DNA of 64,000 nucleotides from Eustoma russellianum (taxonomy: Eukaryota > Streptophyta > Magnoliopsida > Gentianales > Gentianaceae). The stretch lies in contig AP025055.1 of NCBI GenBank assembly GCA_036186865.1, positions 21,107,848 to 21,171,847 of the forward strand, given 5' to 3'. Below are positions 20,160 through 29,954 of this stretch, piece by piece (within the stretch, counting starts at the first letter, position 1; every line of letters begins with the position of its first letter). The position numbers were made by a program, and so were the translations under genes. The notes below the pieces were generated by a model that saw only the letters and a list, made by a program, of their open reading frames with translations, did not search any database and was not told where the DNA came from.

Positions 20160-23100
20160 ATCCCCCCCTCCTCAAAAGGATTCGCCCTCGAATCATCAAG
20201 ATAAAAATGCTCAAAAGGGGAAAGAGCACTTACATTGAAGGTGTTAGAAACTGAACCATACCTGTCTGGAGGAAGATCAAGCACATAAGCATTTGGACCA
20301 ACCTTTTGAATGACCTTAAAAGGTCCATCTCCTCGAGGCATAAGCTTGGACTTCCTCTCCTTAGGAAATCGTTCCTTCCTTAAATGCAACCAAACATGAT
20401 CTCCAGGATAAAACACATCTTTTCTATGCTTGTTAGCTTGTTTGGCATACTGTCTATTCTTGCGTTCAAGTTGAAGTTTAACTTTTTCATGCAACTTTTT
20501 GATCATTTCAGCTCGTTGTTTACCATCCATGCTAGTACGCTCATCAATTGGAATAGGCAACAAATCAAGTGGGGAGTGGGGTAGAAAACCATAAACAACT
20601 TCAAAAGGGGAATACAAAGACCCACTATGAACAGCCCTATTGTAAGCAAACTCAATATGTGGTAAACATTCTTCCCAATTTTTTAGATTGCTTTGGATTA
20701 AAGCACGCAACATTTGTGACAAGGTCCGATTTACCACTTCAGTTTGGCCATCTGTTTGTGGATGTGCAGTAGTAGAAAACAACAGCTTAGTTCCGACCTT
20801 GCTCCAAAGTACACGCCAAAAATGACTCAAGAATTTACTGTCCCTATCACTAACAATTGTTTTAGGCATGCCATGCAACCGAACAACTTCTTTAAAGAAT
20901 AGATTTGCAATGTAGGAAGCATCATCTACTTTGTGACAAGCAATAAAGTGTGCCATCTTAGAGAATCTGTCTACCACAACAAAGACACTATCTCTACCAC
21001 CTTTTGATCTAGGCAAGCCAAGAACAAAGTCCATAGAAATGTCCTCCCAAGGTGCACTAGGTACGTCCAAGGGCGTGTACAAACCATGAGGTTGTGTTTT
21101 GGACTTAGCTTGCCTACAAGTGATGCAACTACTACAAGCCTTTGCAACATCTGATTTCATGTGAGGCCAAAAGAAATGTTCCTTTAAAGTTTCTAAAGTT
21201 TTAAAAACTCCAAAGTGTCCCATTAACCCGCCCCCATGTGCTTCCTTAACCAATAATTCACGCATTGATCCCTTAGGATTGCATAATCGTTTCTCCTTAA
21301 ACAAGTAGCCATCATGCAAATAAAATTTACCAAAAGGAGAATCAACACATGCATCATAAATGGAAGCAAAATCAGGATCATCCTTATACAATTCCTTAAC
21401 AAATTCAAAGCCAAGCAAGTGTGAAGACAACTTAGTAATCAAAGTATACCTTCTAGACAAAGCATCAGCAACTATGTTATCTTTTCCTTGCTTATACTTA
21501 ATGACATAAGGAAATTGCTCAATAAACTCAACCCACTTTGCATGCCTCTTATTCAGTTTTCCTTGACTCTTAAGGTACTTCAAACTTTCATGATCAGTAT
21601 GAATGACAAACTCTTTGGGTTGCAAGTAGTGTTGCCAAGTTTGTAAGGACCTTACTAAAGCATACAACTCCTTATCATAAGTAGGATAGTTCAATGCAGC
21701 ACCTTTCAACTTTTCACTAAAATAAGCAATAGGATGCTTACCTTGGGTTAGAACAGCTCCAATTCCTACGCCACTTGCATCACACTCTATCTCAAATGTA
21801 TCATCAAAGTTTGGCAACTTCAAGATAGGTGCTGTAGTGAGACGTCTTTTAAGCTCATCAAACGCCCTTTGTTGGGCTTCCCCCCAATGGAACCCAACCT
21901 CTTTCTTGACGATCTCATTCAATGGTGCGGCCACGGTTGAAAAGTCTTTGACAAACCGCCTATAAAAACCTGCCAAACCATGAAAGCTCCTCACTTCTCC
22001 CACGCTCTTTGGTGTAGGCCATTCAAGGATGGATTTCACCTTGTCTTGATCCATTTCAACCCCTGCAGAACTGATTACAAAACCAAGAAAAACAACTTTG
22101 TCCAAACAAAAAGAACATTTCTTAAAGTTAGCATAAAGTTTTTCTTTTCTTAGCTTTTCAAAAACAGCCCTTATGTGATCTAAATGCTCTTCTAAGGTCT
22201 TAGAATAGATCAAGATGTCATCAAAATAAACCACAACAAACTTCCCAATAAAAACTCTCAAAACTTCATTCATTAGCCTCATGAATGTACTAGGTGCATT
22301 AGTTAACCCAAAAGGCATAACTAACCATTCATACAATCCAAATTTAGTTTTAAAAGCTGTTTTCCATTCATCACCCTCTCTTATTCTCACTTGAAAATAA
22401 CCACTTTTCAAATCAATTTTCGTATACCATTGTGAACCATGCAACATATCAAGCATATCATCAAGTCTAGGAATGTGATACCTATACTTTACAATGATTT
22501 TGTTGATGGCCCTACAATCTGTACACATTCTCCAAGTGCCATCTTTTTTTGGAACAAGTATGACAGGCACTGCACTTGGGCTCATGCTTTCCCTTACCTT
22601 CTCTTTGGCCAAGAGATCCTCCACTTGCCTTTGTATCTCCTTTGTTTCCTCCGGATTGGCCCTATAAGCTGGCCTATTAGGTAGGACAGCCCCTGGAATA
22701 AAGTCAATGTGGTGCTCAATCCCTCTTAAAGGTGGCAACCCATGTGGCTCCTCCTCGGGAAACAAATCTGCAAATTCTTCCAACAAAGAAACAACACCAC
22801 TAGGCAAGGTAGATGGTAAGTCATTCTTAGAAAACAAGCATTCAACACTTTCTTTGTAAAGCATCACCAAAACAGTTTTATTATCATACAATGCATGTGC
22901 AACTTCACGAGATTTTGCAAAGAAAGCATGCTTCTTAGGTGGATGTGAAATTTGTGGCGTGGATGCTTGTGAAAGTGTTTGAACCGTGGGTGAGGGTGGA
23001 TTGATTTGGGCCGTGGGTTGTGTACCCTTGGCCGAGGAAGTGGTGGCCTCCACAAGGCTCCTTCTCTCCTTTTTAAGAACCTCTAAGAACCGTTTTTCAG

Positions 23101-24919
23101 CCTCCTTTTCCTTAGGATCTGAATGGTTCTTCTTCATCCTCTTAGCATCCTCATAAACTTTATGTGGAGACATTGCATGTAACTCAAACTTTTTGCCATT
23201 GAACGTAAAAGCATACATGTTCAATCTACCATCATAAATAACATGCTTGTCAAATTGCCAAGGTCTACCTAGCAAAATATGACTAGCATGCATAGGAGCT
23301 ACATCACACAAAATTTCATCTTTGTAGCCGCCAATAGATAAAGAAATCAGAACTTGTTTAGACACATGAATCTCACCACAATCATTTAGCCAAGATAACC
23401 TATAGGGATGGGAATGATCAATCATAGGTAAATCTAGCTTTCTAACAAGTTCAATACTTGCAACATTAGCACAAGAACCACTATCAATAATTAAAGTGCA
23501 AGTTTTGCCTTTTACCAAACAATGGATGTGGAAAATGTTCTCCCTTTGCAAGTTTTCTTCTTCCTCCTTCATGTGTGCACTTAAGGCTTTTCTTACCACA
23601 AGAAAGTCCTTATAAGCACCCTCTTCATCACTCTTTATCTCCTCAGCTGAATCCTCTTGGTATTCTTCCTTTGTGGATTCTTCTTCCTCCTCTTCGGAAT
23701 AGAATTCATTTGTCTCCTCAAGGTACAACACTTTCTTGGCATTGGGGCAGTCCCTTGCATAATGCCCTCTCCCTCTACATTTAAAGCACTCAATCTCCCT
23801 TGTCCTTGGAGGGTTTGCGGTTGCCTTGCCTTTGCCTTTGTCGTTTTGACCTAGATTTGCACCATTGGTCCTTTGAGTGAAGTGTGGTTTGTTTGGAGTG
23901 TTAGGGCTGTTTTGGCCAAGGGTGTTTGAACTTGGCCGTGTTCCTCCATTGCCATTAGACCTAGGCTGCACTTTAGAAAAAGAAGAAGCATTAGTTCTAA
24001 AACCAAATCCACTAGTAGAAGAACGTACCTTTAATTGCCGCTCAATTTTCTCAGCTTTGTGAACCATGGAATTTAGATCAACATAGGTAGTGAGTTCAAG
24101 TTGAAACCCAATCTCCTTATTAAGACCTCCCAAAAACCGAGCCATGGTTGCCTCCTCAGATTCTTCAGTATCGGTTTTTATCAACAAACTCTCTAACTCC
24201 TTAAAGTATTCATCCACACTTTTATTTCCTTGAGTTAGGCACTGCAACTTTTGGAACATGGATCTCTCGTAAGATTCTGGAATGAATTTCTTTCTCATCT
24301 CATATTTCATCTCATCCCAAGTTCCAATTGTGGGTTGTCTAGTCCTTCTTCTTATGCTTTGAGTTTGGTCCCACCAAATCAAGGCATATTCCAAGAACTC
24401 TATACTTGCATATCTCACTTTTTGCAACTCGGTATAGTTGGTATAGGAAAAGATCATGTCAACTTTTCTCTCCCACTCAATGTAAGCTTCAGGGTCACTT
24501 TTACCATAAAAGGGTGGAATGTTTATTTTGGTTTTCAAATAATCATCCTCTTGAGGCACATACCTCCTAGGTTGTATTCGGCCTTGAGGTCTCGGGTATA
24601 CCTCCTCTACCTCTTCCTCTTCATAGTAGTCATTCCATTCCTCCCTAACAGGTTGTGGTCTCACTCCGTGTCTCCTATCTCCTCTACCCCTTGCTCCTCC
24701 TCTACCTCCCATGCTTGTGGATCCCTTAGGTTCAGTTCCACGGGATGTTTGGCCTTGGTTTTGATGTGGGGGCTGTTCTTGGGTAGAGGGTGTGTTGGAT
24801 GTCATCCTTGCTTCCCACTCATCCAACCTAGATTGCATGGTACTAAGCATTTGTGCCATCTTTTCCATTGAAAATTCCACTTTGTCTCCTCCTCCTTGTG
24901 TACTGTTTGACCCCTCCAT
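19955..24919 (-). CDS. gag-pol: CRM-B Gag-Pol polyprotein, intact
   Basis: 1654 aa in a single frame. The start chosen is the ATG at 24919 (MEGSNSTQGG), because the frame upstream has only a TTG. Order: Gag with retrotransposon capsid region (about 125-300), zinc knuckle CFKCRGRGHYARDC (378-391), acidic linker, protease DSG (479-481), RT with YFDD (898-901), RNase H (first Asp near 1047, 'TDHES' near 1108), integrase zinc ligands H1228, H1235, C1265, C1268, core D1297, D1358, E1394 (D-X60-D-X35-E). After the integrase comes a tail with 'GPLTRSQTKRI' and 'SFLTKHVQDEP'. The tail runs through the PPT (FEEGG) and on for 67 codons inside the 3' LTR. RT before integrase defines Ty3/gypsy. No chromodomain with the usual aromatic cage is visible; CRM elements instead carry a short CR motif in this place. 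No frameshift or stop is seen, so it is probably functional coding sequence. Confidence 0.95.
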   Translation of the reverse strand: MEGSNSTQGGGDKVEFSMEKMAQMLSTMQSRLDEWEARMTSNTPSTQEQPPHQNQGQTSRGTEPKGSTSMGGRGGARGRGDRRHGVRPQPVREEWNDYYEEEEVEEVYPRPQGRIQPRRYVPQEDDYLKTKINIPPFYGKSDPEAYIEWERKVDMIFSYTNYTELQKVRYASIEFLEYALIWWDQTQSIRRRTRQPTIGTWDEMKYEMRKKFIPESYERSMFQKLQCLTQGNKSVDEYFKELESLLIKTDTEESEEATMARFLGGLNKEIGFQLELTTYVDLNSMVHKAEKIERQLKVRSSTSGFGFRTNASSFSKVQPRSNGNGGTRPSSNTLGQNSPNTPNKPHFTQRTNGANLGQNDKGKGKATANPPRTREIECFKCRGRGHYARDCPNAKKVLYLEETNEFYSEEEEEESTKEEYQEDSAEEIKSDEEGAYKDFLVVRKALSAHMKEEEENLQRENIFHIHCLVKGKTCTLIIDSGSCANVASIELVRKLDLPMIDHSHPYRLSWLNDCGEIHVSKQVLISLSIGGYKDEILCDVAPMHASHILLGRPWQFDKHVIYDGRLNMYAFTFNGKKFELHAMSPHKVYEDAKRMKKNHSDPKEKEAEKRFLEVLKKERRSLVEATTSSAKGTQPTAQINPPSPTVQTLSQASTPQISHPPKKHAFFAKSREVAHALYDNKTVLVMLYKESVECLFSKNDLPSTLPSGVVSLLEEFADLFPEEEPHGLPPLRGIEHHIDFIPGAVLPNRPAYRANPEETKEIQRQVEDLLAKEKVRESMSPSAVPVILVPKKDGTWRMCTDCRAINKIIVKYRYHIPRLDDMLDMLHGSQWYTKIDLKSGYFQVRIREGDEWKTAFKTKFGLYEWLVMPFGLTNAPSTFMRLMNEVLRVFIGKFVVVYFDDILIYSKTLEEHLDHIRAVFEKLRKEKLYANFKKCSFCLDKVVFLGFVISSAGVEMDQDKVKSILEWPTPKSVGEVRSFHGLAGFYRRFVKDFSTVAAPLNEIVKKEVGFHWGEAQQRAFDELKRRLTTAPILKLPNFDDTFEIECDASGVGIGAVLTQGKHPIAYFSEKLKGAALNYPTYDKELYALVRSLQTWQHYLQPKEFVIHTDHESLKYLKSQGKLNKRHAKWVEFIEQFPYVIKYKQGKDNIVADALSRRYTLITKLSSHLLGFEFVKELYKDDPDFASIYDACVDSPFGKFYLHDGYLFKEKRLCNPKGSMRELLVKEAHGGGLMGHFGVFKTLETLKEHFFWPHMKSDVAKACSSCITCRQAKSKTQPHGLYTPLDVPSAPWEDISMDFVLGLPRSKGGRDSVFVVVDRFSKMAHFIACHKVDDASYIANLFFKEVVRLHGMPKTIVSDRDSKFLSHFWRVLWSKVGTKLLFSTTAHPQTDGQTEVVNRTLSQMLRALIQSNLKNWEECLPHIEFAYNRAVHSGSLYSPFEVVYGFLPHSPLDLLPIPIDERTSMDGKQRAEMIKKLHEKVKLQLERKNRQYAKQANKHRKDVFYPGDHVWLHLRKERFPKERKSKLMPRGDGPFKVIQKVGPNAYVLDLPPDRYGSVSNTFNVSALSPFEHFYLDDSRANPFEEGGIDEAEEQPPNEELAQGALNHKGPLTRSQTKRINGFQLGFDVGSFLTKHVQDEPMDVPPKWVLIVELKN
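20160..20175 (-). other. Polypurine tract of CRM-B, inside the coding frame
   Basis: On the minus strand CCTTTTGAGGAGGGGGGAT lies directly before the LTR start TGATGAGG. It encodes Phe-Glu-Glu-Gly-Gly-Ile, so the primer site is also codons. Confidence 0.85.
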
Positions 24920-26119
24920 GGCAACCTGAAACGCTTTCACAAACAAGAAAAGAAGAAAACTAACACAAGAAACAAAGGTGAGTTGTTAGTGAAAACAAAA
25001 AGGAAAACGAAAATCTATTTGGCCTTTTTTTGTCCTCCCTTGTTTTCTCTCAATTGTTCAAGTGTTTTTCCTTGGCCAATCTTGAGCTAGAACCTCTTAA
25101 GGCAAGTCCCAAATCGGCTACCCACAATCTGTTTTGTTTTTTTGTCCTTGCAATCTTCTTTTGCCTTCAAAAACACCAATTGATCAACAAGTGGTAAAAC
25201 AGCTTCAAGAAATTTAGAGCACAATTTTTAAAACACACTTAATAACTATGATTCAAAGAAATAAGAAACCAAAAGTGATGTAGTTGGCTGAACCAAAGAA
25301 TTGCTAGGGGTTGTCCTGGGCAATCTTTAATTAAACCAACTTATGCAATATTAAATGCAAGTTCTTTGATTGATAGTATGAATGTGTATCCAAGGTGGAG
25401 AATTGAAGGGTTTATGTGTGTTGTTTTGGGGCAAACACACGGCTTTTTGTTTTGCGTTTGTGAACTTGGATGGTAGATGCAAAAAGGTGGAACTTTTGTA
25501 CAAAAGGAACTGCTTTTCTCTTCCTTTCTTTGTGCACTTCTTTTTGTTGGTTTGTGCACGTTTCTTTTCCTTTCTTTTCCTTTTTTTTGACGTTCAAAGC
25601 AGCCTTGATGCAACCTTTGTTTGTTTTTGCGAGAATCAGTGGTATATGCTTGAAAGATGAGCCTTTTGTGTTTGTATGGATGTGTAGTAGAACAAAGATT
25701 TTCTTTGGATACCAATACAACCAAAACAAACAAACTTGTATTCAATATCACACAAGCAAATTTAATTAAAAGCTTCGTTAACAACAAGGTATTTGACTCA
25801 AAGGTAACTTCTTTTAGGCCTTGGACTGATTTTTAGATGGAGTTAAATCCTATTCAATGCAAACAACAATGATCCTATGATTAAGTGTGTTATAGATGAG
25901 ATCTTTAATGATAGGTGATCAATATTGATGCAAAAGGTGAAGCCTTTTTTGTGGTTTTCGTTGGACTGAAGAAAAGAACAATCTTTGTTTTCGTTTTGAT
26001 GAAATGAAGCAAAAGATCATTTTTTTTGTGTCAAGAAACGTTTTTTTTTGAATGATTGAGAATAACAAGAATGACACAAATGACACAAGAAAAGATATTT
26101 GAGATGAAGATAAACGAGA
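24920..26119 (-). other. CRM-B leader (about 1.2 kb)
   Basis: Untranslated region between the primer site and the gag ATG. It has long T-rich and A-rich runs and several short ORFs on both strands (largest 148 codons, 25341-25787) with low-complexity composition and no domain. The minus strand shows a pyrimidine-rich run followed by TTTCAG|GTTGCC just before the ATG, resembling a splice acceptor; CRM-A has TCCTTAG|GTACA in the same place. Confidence 0.7.
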
Positions 26120-26131
26120 GCTCTGATACCA
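26120..26131 (-). other. Primer binding site of CRM-B (tRNA-Met)
   Basis: The minus strand reads TGGTATCAGAGC, two bases after the end of the 5' LTR, a full match to the initiator tRNA-Met 3' end. Confidence 0.92.
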
Positions 26132-26133
26132 CT

Positions 26134-26916
26134 TGATACGAATATGGTTCGTATGTTAATGTTGTCCCGATCTTTCTTCACTCTCCAAACGTCCTTCAAG
26201 CCTTGAATGTGATGGACAATGGTGCCAAGCAACCACCTTCCTTCAAGCCTCCAAATTCGTTTGGTTATGTGTGTTTCAATCCGCTCAATCCAACCAGTCA
26301 CTCCTAATCCTTGGATTGTGGATCACCAACAAGGAACACACAATCCTTAATTGGGTCTAGCCTTGATTTAGATATGTGTAAACCAAAGGAAAAACACAAA
26401 CTTTTATTCAAGAAACTCAAGAACAAAAGATAACATAAAACCGTAGGGTTTGTAGTTCAAAGATGAAAAATAGTCTAACTACTCAAGGAAATGCTAAGTG
26501 ATCTATTTATATGATTACAAGTCTTGTAAAACACTCTCACAAAAACGGCTAGGGTTTCTTGGAAGACCCCATGTTGGCGCCACCTTCCATTGGTATGCAA
26601 GAATCTGAATTTCGTTATTTTTGGTAAGTTCCCCTCTCTTGGCAAATCCCAATTATTGTCTCAATCATCAATTATTGCATTATTACCATCCTTCTAGACT
26701 TGCCTTGTGCCTCCTTGGCCTTCCTTAAAAACGCAATTCCCCCTTTCCTTGTGACACAAGATCTAATTTTGGTAACTTCCTTTTCCTTGAATTATCTCCT
26801 TATTTGCTCCCAAATCTTCAATTATGGCTCCATAATTCATTCCAATCATTCCAATCTGATTTATGACATTCTAGAAGGCCTCTTAATTGCATTTGGTGAT
26901 GGTGGGCGGCTGCCCT
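26134..26916 (-). repeat. CRM-B 5' LTR, primer-site-proximal part
   Basis: 783 bp identical by eye to 18768-19550. It ends at the TSD GCCCT (26912-26916) where C3 is inserted. The remaining part is at 38289-38902. A TATA box is at 26504-26511 (minus strand). Confidence 0.92.
26504..26511 (-). promoter_or_regulatory. TATA box of the CRM-B 5' LTR
   Basis: TATAAATA on the minus strand, about 370 bp before the LTR end and 400 bp downstream of the C3 insertion. The core promoter is kept, but the upstream U3 now lies beyond C3. Confidence 0.65.
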
Positions 26917-29638
26917 TGTTGGACCTGTACAGCACCACTAGAGGGGGGGTGAATAGTGGGTTAGCGGAAATTACACTACAATTACCTTCAAAAACTTGTT
27001 TGAAGACCCCTTTGCCTCTTTAGCCTCAGGTTCTGGAATTTCCAGAAACAGTTCACTGTTTTGAGCGTTTTGGTTGAACCACTTATACACCTGTGCAAGC
27101 TCTCAAACTTGGCAGAGATCAAGTTTAGGATGTTTATAGTATGTCACAAAAAATTCAGTCAATTCCAAGCAAGTTTGCACGTTCAAATAAGCAAGACAAG
27201 TAAAGTGTGCAATTCTGGCAGTTTCAGGCAGAATGTTAGCTTAACTTCAAACGATGATGTCTCAAAATCTACCCATGCTATTTTGATGAATCTTATGTCA
27301 AATTAAACCTTATGATGTCTAGTTTAATTTGATATAAGGCTCACTTCAAGATTCGCAGGATAACCTATTCAAATTGAACAAGTTTTGCACACTGGTCAGA
27401 ATTGTTCACAGAATGCAGCAACAATTTTGTGAAGACGATTTGAATATGCTAAACTCCTTATAATTTAGTGATTCTTGCGGCTAATGAAAGCTAACACGTT
27501 GAAGTATAATATATCCAAAATTCATGCAATTCTAAGACTGTTTGCCTGTTCAATTATGCGTGCCAAGTTAGTGTAATTCTCAGGCAGAAAACAGTAAGTG
27601 CAGAAAATAAGTAAAGAACACAAGGAGTTATCCTGGTTCGGTCAATGTGACCTACTCCAGTCCCAAGAGACACCTTCTCTTGGATTTCACTAAACACCAA
27701 ACACAAATGTCACCTTACAAAGCCAAAGGAAGAAGCTTTTCACCAACTTCTTCAAGAGACTGCACCAAAACTGAAAAACAGCAACTAGTTTGTTTCACCT
27801 TTGCACCTTTGCACCTTTTGCTCACCTCTAAGGAGTAAGCTTTATACACCAGCTTCTCCCTTACAATATATGTCGTTTAAAGGTGTTGAAATGACAAGAA
27901 ATGAAGAACTATATAATCATAAAGCTTGCTGCAAACGTGTTCTTCAATAGAGGAGAGTAGAAGAGAAGAATGGAGATGAAGAGAGTGAGCTGATTGTCTT
28001 GCTTGTTTTCTGTCGTACATTTACTCTTCATCTTTGGAGCTATTTATAGCCAAGAGGACAGCCTAAAGGCTCCTCTAAGTAGACGTTGGAGCTGGTTGAG
28101 GAATGGAGAGATTTCAGCACTCTTCTAGCTATCCAAATTCAGCATGTGTGATTTTCAAAATGAAGCTGATCTTTTGTTGCTTTGAATTGGTCTTCCAACT
28201 GAACTTTTATCCTTCATCTTATGCCATTATAGACGTTGGAGCTGAGGTGGAAAATGGCTTCATTTGAACGTTTAAGAGGCAGCTCCCAATCAGCAATGTC
28301 CATGTGTGAATAACTTGCCATGTGTGCAGCTGAATTGGCGTGTGTTTTGAACAAATTTGGCTCCTCATTTTGAATGTTAAATGAACATTGGAATGGCCTA
28401 GAATCAGGTCCACTATAGGCATTGGAGAGTAGTTCAAAGATAGAGAGAAATCAGCTAAGCTTTTGAGTTTGAATTGGTCTTCAATTTTTGAACATATAGC
28501 CGTTGCATATGGCTTTCTTGGTTGAGAGACTACACATTATAACCTGAATCTTGACCATATAGCATACGAAATTTTGCTCCATTTTTGAACCAAGATAGCC
28601 GTTGTAAACAGCTCACAATATATGCAAGAATAGTCATTTGAAATCAGCACCAAAATAGGGTTTGTTTCAACTTGCCTTGACTTGTTCAAAAGCTGAAAGT
28701 TTGAACATGATTTGTGCGCCAATATCCGTGTGCACACATATAATATATAGTCATTTATGTCTTCAACATGTAGCATAGAATACCATATGAAGAATGCCAA
28801 GAATTCCAAGAAAACCATATATGTGATAACCATAATATAAGAATTCCAATTGATATACCATGCTTGCCCGTTTCCATAAATATAGGGCATGTACTATATG
28901 TGACATAAACACATATAAACATCATATAAACAATATATAACACGTTAGAAGATCCATTGGCAAGTGAAGAGACCAGAATACCCCTTAGCACCAAAATAGG
29001 CATTTTGTCCTAGGATGAACCTAGACATGGTGCTGCTCTAGATTCATCTTTGCCATGATGTGACATGACTTATAAATGTGTCAGATGATCATATAAATCA
29101 GTTGGAAGAAGACCAAATAAGAATGAGAAGTCCAAATGGTGAAATTACCAAGATAGCCCTTATATAGGTCAATAAGCTTCACCACCGTGTCAAGTCAGTT
29201 TTTACCCGTGTCAAGCATACTTTTCCTCAGCCAATTAGATTCTAAATTGAATAAGGATCATGTGGGCTTTTGAATGACTCAATTTGGAGTTCATTTGCCC
29301 AAGATATGAACCAAAACCTGCAATAGGATACTAAACCGAGCAATTTGCCTTATATTGTAAGTCATGTGACTTCAAGGCTTGGTTAGATCATATAATTAAC
29401 ATGTATTGGCATATATATCATCTAAGATCAGTTTGAACATGTCTTGATTTAGACATGTGATTGAATTGGCCAAGTTCAATCTCATGATCTTAATCAAACT
29501 TGTTCAATCTTGATTCATTCAATCAATTTCACATTTAGCTCATAAGTTCATGTCTTGCACGTTATACTTTAAACGTTACACACATATACATGCTCACATA
29601 TGCATTTTGCAATCATTCAAACATGATATATCACAACA
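26917..29638 (-). repeat. Copia C3 3' LTR (2722 bp)
   Basis: The plus strand reads TGTTGGACCTGTACAGC...GATATATCACAACA. It contains a minus-strand TATA box at 28041-28048. It points towards the CRM-B promoter and ORF. Confidence 0.94.
28041..28048 (-). promoter_or_regulatory. TATA box in C3 3' LTR
   Basis: TATAAATA on the minus strand. In this position it reads towards CRM-B, whose own TATA box is about 1.5 kb further along on the same strand. Confidence 0.65.
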
Positions 29639-29954
29639 ATCTCCCCCTTTTGATGATTTGCAAAATTACCCCACATATGTGTATATTAAGCATCTAAATC
29701 AAGTGTAAGCTTCTCCCCCTTAATGTGTTATCTCCCCCTTAACATGATATACATATACATATATTTTTTTTCTCTCTCTCCCCCTTAATTTTGTAAATTA
29801 TGCAAAAGACTGAACCGATTCAACAAAACCCAGAATGATCTAGACAGTATTGCCATTCCACATAATTCCCAGGCCACTGGTGAAGACACATATCCGTAGA
29901 CGGTCTTGCTTAAGTACCAGCTTTCTAGACAGAACTAGGTGCACGGTGTAATAG
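29639..29954 (-). other. C3 PPT, PPT array and extra segment
   Basis: Next to the LTR is the PPT (minus strand AAAAGGGGGAGAT, about 29639-29651). Further purine tracts follow at about 29713-29724, 29731-29742 and 29770-29787. Between the array and the pol stop, about 29811-29942 holds some 130 bp that are absent from C1 and C4 at this place. Confidence 0.75.

Noticed and set aside
19955..20400. Canonical chromodomain at the end of CRM-B Pol
   Set aside because: The tail lacks the usual aromatic and acidic chromodomain pattern; it is shorter and looks like the CRM-type tail.
24251..24871. 206-codon plus-strand ORF
   Set aside because: Antisense shadow of the CRM-B gag reading frame.
25341..25787. 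148-codon ORF and overlapping ORFs in the CRM-B leader
   Set aside because: Low-complexity T-rich and A-rich sequence, open on both strands, not conserved in the CRM-A leader.
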